From Paenibacillus sp. 598K (GTDB lineage: Bacteria; Bacillota; Bacilli; Paenibacillales; Paenibacillaceae): DNA of 46,224 nt. The stretch is taken from contig NZ_BFBX01000045.1 of the NCBI RefSeq assembly GCF_003851045.1, positions 631-46,854 of the forward strand, written 5' to 3'. The notes below the pieces were generated by a model. It had not been told where the DNA came from. It made no database searches and was given only the letters and a program-made list of their open reading frames with translations. Positions 26,891 through 36,141 of this stretch are shown one piece after another. The number at the start of each line of letters is the position of its first letter. Positions within the stretch are counted from its first letter, which is position 1. The position numbers were made by a program, and so were the translations under genes.

Positions 26891-28588
26891 TTGAAAAAGA
26901 GAAGTCTGCTCTTCATGGTAACCCTCGTGCTGGCATTCTCGTGCATCGCAGCGGCATGCAGCAATGGACAGAACAGCAACGTCAATACGAATGAGCCAAC
27001 GCCGCAAACCGGAGAGACGGCAGAGGAAACGTCAGGCGATAGCCCGTCCGAGCCCGCAGACCCATTCGGCAAGTTCGATCCTCCGATCGAGCTCCATGTG
27101 GCGCGCGCGGTCGAACAGAACTGGACGTATCCGCAAGGCGACAGTATAGACAATAATGTGTGGTACCGCGAATATGAGGAGCTGCTGGGCATCAAAATCG
27201 TGCATGACTGGACTGCGCTGGCCAACGAGTACAACCGCAAGCTGAATGTCTCGATCGCTTCCGGCAGTCTGCCCGAAGTATTCGCGGTATCGGCCAGCCA
27301 ATTGAAGCAACTGGCCGATGCCGGACAGCTCGAGGATCTGACGGACGTATACGAGCGATACGCTTCCGATCATACCAAAAAGCTGCAGATGGGCGATGGC
27401 GGCGCGGCGCTGGCCTCCGCGACCTTCAACGGCCAGCTGCTGGCGATCCCGGTAGTGAATGCCCCGATCTACGAGCCTAATCTGTTATGGGTGCGCACAG
27501 ACTGGCTGGAGAAGCTGGGCTTGCCTGAGCCTGAGTCGTTCGAGGATGTGCTGCGTATCTCCGAGGCGTTCACGCAGCAGGACCCGGATGGCAACGGCAA
27601 GCCCGATACCTACGGACTGGCGGTGAACAACTACCTGTATGGGCCGATCACGTCGCTTACCGGCTTCGCCAATGCGTTCCACGCCTACCCGCAAACCTGG
27701 GTGAAGGATGAGGCCGGCAAGGTGGTCTACGGCTCGGCACAGCCCGAGATGAAGCTTGCGTTGGGGAAGCTTCAGGAGATGTACAAGGCGGGTCAACTGG
27801 ATCGTGAGTTTGGCGTCAAGGATGGCAACAAGGTTGCAGAGGACATCGCCGCCGGCAAGTTCGGCATGGCCTTCGGAGCCAACTGGAATCCTTATGTATT
27901 CCTCGATGCGGTGAAGAAAAACCCGGGCATGGAATGGAAGCCGTTCGCTGTCCCTTCGGTAGACGGCGCCCCGTCCAAAGCGAGCGTAGGCTTCTCGGCG
28001 AGCGGCTATGTCGTCGTCCGCAAGGGCGTCAAGCATCCGGAGGCGGTCGTGAAGATGCTTAATCTGCATGAGGAAGTCGTACACGGCTCCAGAAGGGATG
28101 AGGAGCAATTCATTACCGTGGAGGAAAACGGCGAGCGCATCAACACCTCGAGACTGTCGATCGTACAATCCGGGGTGTCCAATGACGGCGTGCTCGAGTC
28201 GCTGAAGCTGCTGCGGGAAGCGATCAACAACGAGGACGAGAGTCTGCTCGCGGATGCGCTCACCGAGACGGATAAGTATGGTCCGACCGTTGATTATCTG
28301 AAAACCGGCAATATGGACAACTGGGCTGTCGCGCATCAATATTTCGGCTTCGAAGTGACGATGGACAATTATACGGAAGATCGGCTGCTCATGACGGCGT
28401 TCGGCGGGCAGACGCCGACGATGGCAGACAAATGGGCGACCCTCGACAAGCTGGAGAAGGAGACGTTCACCAAAATCATTATGGGCGCTGCGCCGGTGGA
28501 TGAGTTCGACAAGTTCGTCGCCGACTGGAACAAGCTGGGCGGAGAAACGATCCTCGCGGAAATCAACGACTGGATCGCTTCGCAATAA
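26891..28588 (+). CDS. Sugar-binding lipoprotein of ABC importer (LipO-like)
   Basis: The 565-residue protein has a lipoprotein signal (lipobox IAAAC, C23), an acidic linker and a type-1 substrate-binding fold (VFAVSASQLKQLADAGQLED, WVRTDWLEKLGLPEPESFED, DPDGNGKPDTYGLAV). The DPDGNG segment resembles a calcium-binding loop common in LipO-type proteins. It starts at TTG after GGGGGAAGGG. It presents an oligosaccharide to the permeases at 28692 and 29610 and lies directly behind the YesMN pair, its likely activator. Confidence 0.92.
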   Translation: MKKRSLLFMVTLVLAFSCIAAACSNGQNSNVNTNEPTPQTGETAEETSGDSPSEPADPFGKFDPPIELHVARAVEQNWTYPQGDSIDNNVWYREYEELLGIKIVHDWTALANEYNRKLNVSIASGSLPEVFAVSASQLKQLADAGQLEDLTDVYERYASDHTKKLQMGDGGAALASATFNGQLLAIPVVNAPIYEPNLLWVRTDWLEKLGLPEPESFEDVLRISEAFTQQDPDGNGKPDTYGLAVNNYLYGPITSLTGFANAFHAYPQTWVKDEAGKVVYGSAQPEMKLALGKLQEMYKAGQLDREFGVKDGNKVAEDIAAGKFGMAFGANWNPYVFLDAVKKNPGMEWKPFAVPSVDGAPSKASVGFSASGYVVVRKGVKHPEAVVKMLNLHEEVVHGSRRDEEQFITVEENGERINTSRLSIVQSGVSNDGVLESLKLLREAINNEDESLLADALTETDKYGPTVDYLKTGNMDNWAVAHQYFGFEVTMDNYTEDRLLMTAFGGQTPTMADKWATLDKLEKETFTKIIMGAAPVDEFDKFVADWNKLGGETILAEINDWIASQ

Positions 28589-28691
28589 ACGTAACTAATT
28601 GCATGATAAAGACAGGGCAAGGGGAGATGGCATCATTCCTCCCCTTCTTCGTCCTGCCTATCTATCGATCAATGAGGCGGTGAGAAAGCCT

Positions 28692-29591
28692 GTGAAAGCT
28701 GCAAAATGGATACGCGAGTTGCCGCTGCATCTGCTGCTGCTGCCCGGTCTGGCGCTTGTGCTGATCTACAGTTACGTGCCGATGCTTGGGGTGGTGATCG
28801 CGTTTCAGAAATTTACGATCTTCAGCGGCTGGTTTGGCTCCCCATGGGTGGGACTCGACAACTTCAAGTATGTGCTGGATTTGCCGGATACCGGACGGGT
28901 CATCTGGAACACGCTGTTTATCGCCAGTATGAAGATCGTTGCGGGTCTGATCGTACCGATCGTAATTGCGATTCTGCTCAATGAAGTGTCGCGCGCCTTC
29001 GTCAAGAGAAGCGTCCAGACGCTCATCTATCTGCCCCACTTTTTGTCCTGGGTTATCTTGAGCGGCATCCTGATCGACTTGCTGTCGCCCTCCGAAGGGC
29101 TGGTGAACGCTTTCCTCGCGTGGATCAGCATCGAGCCAATCTTCTTCCTGGCTGATAACCGCTGGTTCCCGGCCGTCCTGATCGTCTCCGATGTCTGGAA
29201 GGAGTTCGGCTTCAGCACGATCGTCTATCTGGCGGCGATCACGAGCGTCAATCCGACGCTGTACGAAGCGGCCGTGATGGACGGCGCCAATCGCTGGAGG
29301 CAGACGCTGCACATCACCTTGCCGGGCATGATGCCGATCATCGTCCTGATGGCGACGCTCAGTCTGGGCAATGTGCTTAATGCGGGATTTGATCAGGTGT
29401 TTAATCTGGCCAATCCGCTTGTGTACGAGAGCGGCGATATCCTCGACACAATGATCTACCGGATCGCGTTTAACGATGCGCAGTACGGCCTGGCGACCGC
29501 AGTAGGGCTATTTAAATCAGTCGTGTCGTTCCTGCTCATTTCCATATCGTATTTGCTGGCTTACCGATTTGCGAACTACCGGATTTTTTAG
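28692..29591 (+). CDS. Sugar ABC transporter permease (LplB-type)
   Basis: The GTG at 28692 is preferred because GAGGCGGTGA lies 8 nt upstream and the resulting N-terminus (KAAKWIRELPLHLLLLPGLA) has the usual length (299 residues). A TTG at 28599 in the same frame has no ribosome binding site. Six membrane helices and the EAA loop LYEAAVMDGANRWRQTLHIT mark the first permease of a CUT1 importer. It works with the 29610 permease and the 26891 lipoprotein. Confidence 0.9.
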   Translation: MKAAKWIRELPLHLLLLPGLALVLIYSYVPMLGVVIAFQKFTIFSGWFGSPWVGLDNFKYVLDLPDTGRVIWNTLFIASMKIVAGLIVPIVIAILLNEVSRAFVKRSVQTLIYLPHFLSWVILSGILIDLLSPSEGLVNAFLAWISIEPIFFLADNRWFPAVLIVSDVWKEFGFSTIVYLAAITSVNPTLYEAAVMDGANRWRQTLHITLPGMMPIIVLMATLSLGNVLNAGFDQVFNLANPLVYESGDILDTMIYRIAFNDAQYGLATAVGLFKSVVSFLLISISYLLAYRFANYRIF

Positions 29592-29609
29592 GAAAGGAGC
29601 GGGATATGC

Positions 29610-30491
29610 GTGCATCATGTCTCCTGGAGCAGACGTTTGTTCCTCCGTTTCAATACGTTGTTTTTGGCGTTTCTGGCCGTGCTCTGTTTCTTGCCCCTGA
29701 TTCATGTCATGGCCGTATCCTTCAGCGAGAGCGCGGCGGTAGCAGCGGGTCAGGTGACCTTCTGGCCGGTCGATTTTACCCTCAAGTCGTATGATTTCAT
29801 CGTGAGTCGCCCCGAGTTTTTGCGCTCGCTGGGCATTACGCTTGAGCGTGTCGTCCTGGGGACGGCGATCAACATGCTGCTGACGGTGATGGTCGCTTAT
29901 CCGCTATCCAAGGAAGTGAAGGCCTTTCGTCTCCGCACCGTGTATGTGTGGATCTTTGTATTTACGATCCTGTTCAGCGGCGGGCTGGTCCCCTGGTATA
30001 TGACGATCCGCTACACAGGCTTGCTCGATTCGATCTGGGCGCTTGTGCTGCCGGGAGCCGTGCCCGTCTTTAATGTCATCCTGCTGCTCAACTTCTTCCG
30101 CGGACTGCCCAAGGAGCTGGAGGAATCCTGCTTTATGGACGGCGCTGGACATATCCGGACGTTATGGAGCATCTATGTGCCGCTATCGTTGCCCGGGCTA
30201 GCTACGGTGGGCCTGTTCACGATCGTCGGGCATTGGAACGCCTGGTTTGACGGCCTCATTCTGATGAACAAGCCGGAGCATTATCCGCTGTCCTCCTATT
30301 TGCAGACGATTATTATCAACTTCGATTTCTCGCAGGTCAAGCAGGAGGATATTCACAAGCTGTCGCAGATTTCGACGCGCACCTCCAAGGCCGCGCAGAT
30401 CATTGTCGGTTCGTTGCCGATTTTGCTGGTGTACCCGTTTTTGCAGAAGTATTTTGTCAAAGGAATCGTATTGGGGAGCGTGAAGGAATAA
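29610..30491 (+). CDS. Sugar ABC transporter permease (YtcP-type)
   Basis: The 293-residue membrane protein starts at GTG with AAAGGAG about 10 nt upstream. It has six helices, the EAA loop ELEESCFMDGAGHIRTLWSI and the tail QKYFVKGIVLGSVKE, as in YtcP/LplC permeases. It follows its partner after 18 nt, and the GH32 gene starts 1 nt after its stop, so the three are one transcript. The ATPase is not encoded here. Confidence 0.93.
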   Translation: MHHVSWSRRLFLRFNTLFLAFLAVLCFLPLIHVMAVSFSESAAVAAGQVTFWPVDFTLKSYDFIVSRPEFLRSLGITLERVVLGTAINMLLTVMVAYPLSKEVKAFRLRTVYVWIFVFTILFSGGLVPWYMTIRYTGLLDSIWALVLPGAVPVFNVILLLNFFRGLPKELEESCFMDGAGHIRTLWSIYVPLSLPGLATVGLFTIVGHWNAWFDGLILMNKPEHYPLSSYLQTIIINFDFSQVKQEDIHKLSQISTRTSKAAQIIVGSLPILLVYPFLQKYFVKGIVLGSVKE

Positions 30492-30492
30492 C

Positions 30493-31908
30493 ATGAGTTC
30501 TCTTTTTTACAAGCCGACAGATGGCTGGCTGGCGGATGTCATCCCCTTCTATGACGAAGGCGAGTTCAAGCTGTTGTATCTGAAGGACTGGCGGGATAAG
30601 GAAGCCTACGGCGAAGGCACGCCATGGTTTTTGCTGGGCACGCAGGATTTTGTTCGCTTTACCGAATATGGGGAAGTGCTGCCGCGAGGCCGCGAGGATG
30701 AGCAGGATTTGTATATTTACACCGGCTGTATCTTGAAGGCAGACGACCTGTACCATATTTTTTATACGGGCAATAATTTTCATTTCCCGGCGCAGGGCAA
30801 GCAGCAGCAGGCAGTAATGCATGCCGTCAGTCGGGATATGGTGCATTGGGAAAAGCTGCCGGAGGACGCCTTCTACGCGCCCTCCGACCAGTACGAGGAG
30901 CATGACTGGCGCGATCCGTTCGTCTTCTGGAACGAGGAGGCGGGCGAGTACTGGATGCTGCTGGCTGCGCGCTTGAAGGAAGGTCCGGCCAATCGGCGGG
31001 GCTGCGTCGCCTTGTGCGCCTCCAGCGATCTGAAGCGCTGGGAGGTTCGAGATCCCTTCTGGGCGCCCTATCTGTATACGACGCATGAGTGCCCGGATTT
31101 GTTCCGCATCGGGGAGTGGTGGTACCTGATCTACTCCACCTTCTCGGATCGTACCGTGACCCACTACCGGATGAGCCAGTCGCTGCAGGGGCCGTGGCTG
31201 GCGCCGGATAACGACAGCCTGGACAATCGCGCATTCTACGCGGCGAAGACCTGGACGGACGGCAAGCGCCGCTACGCCTTCGGCTGGAATCCGACGCGAG
31301 AGGGTGAGCACGATCAGGGGACGTGGCAGTGGGGCGGTCATCTCGTCGTCCATGAGATCATTCAGCAAGCCGACGGCGTCTTGTCCGTCACGGTTCCCGA
31401 CTCCGTCAGAGCGGCCCTTCCTGCGGAGCTTCCGTTTGCGTTTGCCCAGGTATTGGGCGACTGGCAGACAGGGCCAGGGCGCGCGGCCGTCGATGCGGGC
31501 GATGCCTTCGCTTGCGCCATGGCTGGCCGCTTGCCGGAGAGCTGCAAGCTGGAGCTGAGCCTCAGCTTCGCAGCCGATACGCGGAGCTGCGGCATCATCC
31601 TGAGAGGGGGTGAACAGCTGGAATACGGATACCAGATCCGGTTCGAGCCGGGTCGGCGCCGGGTCGTCTTCGACCAGTGGCCAAGACCGGGCGACATCCC
31701 GCATGCCGTAGGGCTGGAGCGTCCGCTCGAGCTGCAGCCGGATACGCGGTACGAGGTATGCATCTTGCTCGACGGCACGGTATGCGAGGTCTATGTCAAT
31801 CGCACGATCGCGATGAGCGCGAGGCTGTACGATCACACGGAAGGCGGATGGGGGGTATTCGTGAGCGAAGGGAGCGCGAGCTTCCAGGCGGCATTATTCG
31901 GCAGATAG
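30493..31908 (+). CDS. GH32 family beta-fructosidase-like glycosidase
   Basis: The 471-residue protein has no signal peptide and should act in the cytoplasm on imported sugar. A five-bladed propeller (about 1-310) carries the clan-J motifs: nucleophile position D15 in WLADVIPFY, WRDP (R140-D141-P142) and HECPD with acid/base E199. Residues about 330-471 form the C-terminal beta-sandwich. The first motif deviates from the WMNDPNG of classical invertases, so the substrate may not be sucrose or levan; this subgroup is common next to YesMN importers in Paenibacillus. AAGGA lies 5 nt before the ATG. Confidence 0.88.
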   Translation: MSSLFYKPTDGWLADVIPFYDEGEFKLLYLKDWRDKEAYGEGTPWFLLGTQDFVRFTEYGEVLPRGREDEQDLYIYTGCILKADDLYHIFYTGNNFHFPAQGKQQQAVMHAVSRDMVHWEKLPEDAFYAPSDQYEEHDWRDPFVFWNEEAGEYWMLLAARLKEGPANRRGCVALCASSDLKRWEVRDPFWAPYLYTTHECPDLFRIGEWWYLIYSTFSDRTVTHYRMSQSLQGPWLAPDNDSLDNRAFYAAKTWTDGKRRYAFGWNPTREGEHDQGTWQWGGHLVVHEIIQQADGVLSVTVPDSVRAALPAELPFAFAQVLGDWQTGPGRAAVDAGDAFACAMAGRLPESCKLELSLSFAADTRSCGIILRGGEQLEYGYQIRFEPGRRRVVFDQWPRPGDIPHAVGLERPLELQPDTRYEVCILLDGTVCEVYVNRTIAMSARLYDHTEGGWGVFVSEGSASFQAALFGR

Positions 31909-31943
31909 GCTTCGGAAGGAAACCAATACAGGAGGGGCTCACA

Positions 31944-34900
31944 ATGAAGAGAAAGGCCAGATCAGCCTTGTCGTTCAGTATAGCTATTATCCTCGTGTTT
32001 TCCATATTCGGATCGATGGCTGCGGCTAACCAGCCCGGCGTTGTCTACCATCCGACTACAGGCCTCATCGACTTTACCTATGGCAGCGTGACGTTGGGTA
32101 CGGGGAGCAGCGGTCAACTGACCGGCATCCGTCATACCTCATTAACGAACCTGTGGAATAACGTCGCGATCGCCAGCACCGACATCAAGCGGGGGCATAC
32201 GACCGTGGAGCATAGCTGGGGCAGCGGCCAGAGCAAGGCCGACCTGGAGACGACCGTGCGGAAAAAATATAACGGGACGCTGACGGTCAGCCAGGATGCG
32301 ATGACGCAAGCGCCGGGCATCAGCGGCGTGCAATGGGGGATGATCGTACCCGATTCGTATGACCTGATCCTCCCGGTATTGGGCGGCATCCGGCTGACAG
32401 CCGAGTCGCCGGACGCGGCCTACGGGTTCCAGCAGTTCGATTATCCGAACATCTGGGAGGCGCAGATGTTCCTCATCCAGGGGGAGGACGGCGGCATGCT
32501 CGTCCATGCCGATGACGACGCTCAGTTTTTTAAGACGCTGCATGTCAAGCATGAGAACGGCCAGTTCTACATCGGCATGGAGACCCATAGTCCGGCGCCC
32601 TTCGCCGCGATTACGGAAGCCGTCTCCACCGACTGGCGCTTGCAGGCTTATGCCGGGGAGTGGGTCGAGGGAGCCGAGCTGTATCGGGGATGGGCGGATC
32701 AGGAGTTCGGATTGTCCGCCTTGCTGGCCGAGCAGCCGGCGTGGACGGAGGACATCCAGTTCGCTGTCGTGACCGATCTGGAGGATCAGCCGATGCTGGA
32801 GGCGCTGGCGCAGCAGGTCGAGGCCGAGCAGACGCTGCTGGTCGTGCCGGGCTGGCGTCTGGACCCCTACGATGTCAACTTCCCGGATTATACGCCCAAG
32901 CCCGATATGGCGACCCGCATCCAGGCCGCCCAGGCGCTCGGGTACCGAGTGATGCTCTATGTCAATATCTTTGGCGTCTCGCCGGACAACCCTGCGTATA
33001 CGTCCATGCAGCAGTATCAGGTTATCGATCCGTATACGCTGCAGCCCGTCTATTCGGAGTATACGGCAGGCTCGGAGCAGATCAAGTTCGCCCAGATCAA
33101 CCCGGCCTCGGAGGACTGGCGCGAGCTGTTCGCGGACAGGATGGTCGAGCTGGTCCAGACGGTCCAGCCGGACGCGCTCCATCTCGATCAGTCGCTGCTC
33201 ATGTATAATGATGCGAATGGCGAGATCGATGGTATGAATATGATGGAAGGCAACATCGCGCTCCACCGCGAGCTGCGCGAGCAGCTGCCGGATAATGTCG
33301 CACTGGGCGGCGAGAGTCTGAATGAAATTACGACTCGCTACGAAGCGTTTGCCCAGCGGCATGCCTATGGCGTCTTCGCCCCGAGCGGAACATGGGACCA
33401 ACGAAGGATCGATCAGGTGGTGCCGGCCAGCTCGGCGATCTTTGCCCCGTACACGAAGATCTACGGGCACCCGGATCATGCCAATCCGATGACGGAGGAC
33501 TATTTCCTCGCCTGGCATAAGGTCGTGCAAAACCGCTTGGGCTCGATTCCCGTGCTGACACGTCCCAATCATGCGCAGGTGTCCGGCGCGTCTCCGCTCA
33601 TGGAGCAGTTCCTCGATGAAGTGAACTGGTATCAGCAGCATCGGCCAACCGCAGACTTGTCCTCCTGGTCCGACAATACCCTGTTTGCCTTCAAGACAGA
33701 GGGCGGCGGGAGCGCCGAATACAAACGCGATGCCTACGGGGAGAAGCTGTCGATGGCGGCAGCCGGCGCCCCTGGCGAGACGGATGTGCTGCGCTATCTA
33801 TACGGGCAGAGCAGCGTCGAGCTGCCGGGACAGATCCCGGGCTGGCATCTGTACGATGATACGCGGCTGTTCGGACTGAATCCGGATCGCACGTATATCT
33901 ATTCCGATGAGCTGCGGGACCTGGATGCCTTCCATATCGACGATCTTCCGGCGGAGGTTGCGGTGAAGCGGTTGTCCTTGAAGAGCCGTCATACCGTGCT
34001 TGCCCTCCAGGACGAGCAGCAGGCCGATGCGACAGACCTGCTGGACTATGCCGGGCCGATCCGGGCAGGCGAGCGGCTGGGGGATGGTACAGTGAATCAG
34101 ACCGCCGCGCCGTTCTCGTCGGTAGGCGGATTCTCCCATACGTTCGCCCAGGGCGGAACCGTGCAGCACTGGGGGGATCGGATACTTGCGCATCCGCCGT
34201 ATACTGGATCATGGCAGGGCGGACAGACGTGGCTGGAATTCGACGTCACGCTGCCATCGGATCGGGATTCCTTCTTCCGCACGGCTGTACAGCTGGGGAG
34301 CGCTCAGAATGCCCAGTCCAGCGACGGCGTGACGTTCAACATCCTGGCGTGGGAGAAGGCCGCTCCGGCAGCGACCCGCCCGGTGCTGGAGGCGGAGCAA
34401 TTTAATGCCACCGCTTCGCCGATCGCCATGGAGCTGGACTTGTCGCAGTGGAAGGGCAAGGAAGTGACCTTGCGGCTCGAGACGCATCCGGGAGCTACGG
34501 TAGACAATGACTCGGCGGTCTGGGTGACGCCTCGCGTGGCGCATGAACAGCAGGCTGGGCAGTCGCGCAGCGTCGTCTTGCATCTGGTCAGTCCCGAGCC
34601 GGTCGAAGCAGTCGTTTCGCGCTCGGGCGCGGCGGACGTAGTCTCGCTCGGCAATGATCGGTACGAGATCACGACGCCGGCGACCGACCAGTTGTACTTG
34701 CTTCATGATGCAGGGGCCGTTCCGACGTTGCCGCTTGCGCTGGATACGACGCCGTTCGACGCGAGCTTATGGTTTGACAACGGGACGGAGTCCTTGCCGC
34801 AGAGCCCGTTCGGCGGGTACGCGGGCACGGGGACAGTCAGTGGCGTGCAGAAGCAAGGGCTTGACGCCCATCCGCCTCAGCGCGGGCAGACGCAGATCGA

Positions 34901-35177
34901 TTATGTGGTGCAGCTGCCGACAGCGGATGCGAGGCTGACCGGGCTGGCAGGGATCAAGGACGGCGCGGACGACTCCAACGGGGTCGGGTTCCGTATCGCA
35001 GTGAATGGCAAAGAGCTGTGGTCAGAGGACCTACTGCCAGGCGGAGCCTGGATGCCGTTTGACGTGTCGCTGGACGATTACGCCGGCCAGGCTGTCGTCA
35101 TTAGTTTAATTACGGATGCGCTCGGCGATTACGGCTACGACTGGGCGTTCTGGGGCGAACCGCAGCTCAGGCATTAA
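31944..35177 (+). CDS. Secreted DUF6259-type putative glycoside hydrolase
   Basis: The start follows AGGAGGGG, giving 1077 residues with a signal peptide (cleavage near residue 27 after SMA or AAA). There is no SLH or LPXTG anchor, so it is released or loosely held. Residues about 270-520 look like a TIM barrel (TLLVVPGWRLDPYDVNFPDY, ALGYRVMLYVNIFG) and carry D415 in LHLDQS and E457 in GGESLNE, candidate catalytic residues by analogy with clan-D glycosidases. The C-terminal region (about 650-1077) is beta-rich with two carbohydrate-binding-like sandwiches. It probably depolymerises the glycan imported by this locus. Its last 11 nt overlap the convergent phosphoesterase gene. Activity is unproven. 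Confidence 0.8.
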   Translation: MKRKARSALSFSIAIILVFSIFGSMAAANQPGVVYHPTTGLIDFTYGSVTLGTGSSGQLTGIRHTSLTNLWNNVAIASTDIKRGHTTVEHSWGSGQSKADLETTVRKKYNGTLTVSQDAMTQAPGISGVQWGMIVPDSYDLILPVLGGIRLTAESPDAAYGFQQFDYPNIWEAQMFLIQGEDGGMLVHADDDAQFFKTLHVKHENGQFYIGMETHSPAPFAAITEAVSTDWRLQAYAGEWVEGAELYRGWADQEFGLSALLAEQPAWTEDIQFAVVTDLEDQPMLEALAQQVEAEQTLLVVPGWRLDPYDVNFPDYTPKPDMATRIQAAQALGYRVMLYVNIFGVSPDNPAYTSMQQYQVIDPYTLQPVYSEYTAGSEQIKFAQINPASEDWRELFADRMVELVQTVQPDALHLDQSLLMYNDANGEIDGMNMMEGNIALHRELREQLPDNVALGGESLNEITTRYEAFAQRHAYGVFAPSGTWDQRRIDQVVPASSAIFAPYTKIYGHPDHANPMTEDYFLAWHKVVQNRLGSIPVLTRPNHAQVSGASPLMEQFLDEVNWYQQHRPTADLSSWSDNTLFAFKTEGGGSAEYKRDAYGEKLSMAAAGAPGETDVLRYLYGQSSVELPGQIPGWHLYDDTRLFGLNPDRTYIYSDELRDLDAFHIDDLPAEVAVKRLSLKSRHTVLALQDEQQADATDLLDYAGPIRAGERLGDGTVNQTAAPFSSVGGFSHTFAQGGTVQHWGDRILAHPPYTGSWQGGQTWLEFDVTLPSDRDSFFRTAVQLGSAQNAQSSDGVTFNILAWEKAAPAATRPVLEAEQFNATASPIAMELDLSQWKGKEVTLRLETHPGATVDNDSAVWVTPRVAHEQQAGQSRSVVLHLVSPEPVEAVVSRSGAADVVSLGNDRYEITTPATDQLYLLHDAGAVPTLPLALDTTPFDASLWFDNGTESLPQSPFGGYAGTGTVSGVQKQGLDAHPPQRGQTQIDYVVQLPTADARLTGLAGIKDGADDSNGVGFRIAVNGKELWSEDLLPGGAWMPFDVSLDDYAGQAVVISLITDALGDYGYDWAFWGEPQLRH

Positions 35178-35994
35178 CAGCTCTGGCCCGTACAGAATAG
35201 CGGTTGTTATCGATGAGGAGTGCAGCGTCGTAATAGCCCCGGTCCCGATCCCTGCATGCATAAGCGCCGGAGCAGCCGGTCACATAGAACTTGGTGTTGG
35301 GGAAGCCGGGATAGACATTGGAGGTTTTCTGGAAGAATAAGTGGGCATGGTGGGTGAAGATGGCCAGCACATTGCTGCGGATCGAGGCCGGCACCGCGTC
35401 AAAGAAACGCCGCGTCTCGGCTGGACTCAGCACATGGGAAGGGTCGACGGTCAGCCCAGTAATATTAAGCGGCCAATGGAAGTCGAAGATGTAGTAGTAG
35501 CGGCTGTCGTCAAGGCTGCGCAGCAGGTTGATGCTCTCGGTGCTGAAGCGGCCAGTGGCGTTGTCCAGCCACACATGTCGCACCCGACCCCCGGTGCCGG
35601 GGAAGCTGCGGAAGCCGTATTCGGTGCCGAGGTAGTTGCGGAACAGGCTGCGCGTCGTTGTCTCCCAGTTGCCGATGGAGGCTTTGTACGGGATGCTGCG
35701 CGGTCCAAGCACGGCGTTGGCTGTATCGCGGAAGGTCGTGTACCGCGCTTGCGCGAACTGTCCATGATCGGCCCCGGCATGCGCATTGTCGCCGCCGAAG
35801 ATGACGTATCGCGTGCCGCTGCGGATCGCTCGGGGCAGCAGCTGTCGGAAGATAGCCTCGCTGTTGCCGTACCCGACATGGCTGTCGCCGATAACAGAGA
35901 AGCGGAGCACGGTTTGCTTGCTCGAGACGGGACGTTTGATGAGGCTTTTGAGCCGACGCTTGAGCGCGCTTGGCTTTTTCACAGGTTTTTTCAT
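35167..35994 (-). CDS. Metallophosphoesterase-like protein with altered GNHE motif
   Basis: The 275-residue protein has a very basic N-terminus (four KKP/KRR clusters in 25 residues) and a calcineurin-type fold: GDSHVG (D37, H39), FGGDNAH (D69), GNWE (N109) and THHAH. In canonical enzymes the third motif is GNHE/GNHD; here the proton-donating His is replaced by W110 while the metal ligand N109 remains. It may have altered or lost activity. The start follows AAGGTGG. No signal peptide is evident; the basic tail might bind nucleic acid or membrane. It is convergent with, and overlaps by 11 nt, the DUF6259 gene. Confidence 0.75.
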   Translation of the reverse strand: MKKPVKKPSALKRRLKSLIKRPVSSKQTVLRFSVIGDSHVGYGNSEAIFRQLLPRAIRSGTRYVIFGGDNAHAGADHGQFAQARYTTFRDTANAVLGPRSIPYKASIGNWETTTRSLFRNYLGTEYGFRSFPGTGGRVRHVWLDNATGRFSTESINLLRSLDDSRYYYIFDFHWPLNITGLTVDPSHVLSPAETRRFFDAVPASIRSNVLAIFTHHAHLFFQKTSNVYPGFPNTKFYVTGCSGAYACRDRDRGYYDAALLIDNNRYSVRARAVNA

Positions 35995-36096
35995 ATCACG
36001 CTACCACCTTTGTCGTTGATTGGCAGTATAATATATTCAAGGGCGCAGGCGGCGGCACGGCAGTGCCCTTAGAATATGCTGCCGGAATATAGAAAT

Positions 36097-36121
36097 CCCC
36101 CGTACGCCATGCGCACGGGGG
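36097..36121 (-). terminator. Terminator of the flagellin transcript
   Basis: CCCCCGT (36097-36103) and ACGGGGG (36115-36121) form a GC-rich stem just after the flagellin stop. On the minus strand the tail is ATTTCTATA, so the T-run is imperfect. Confidence 0.75.
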
Positions 36122-36141
36122 TGTTGTTTCTATACAAGCGA

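Noticed and set aside
36039..36070. AAGGGC/GCCCTT stem upstream of the phosphoesterase gene as a terminator
   Set aside because: Only 6 perfect pairs and no T-run on either side.
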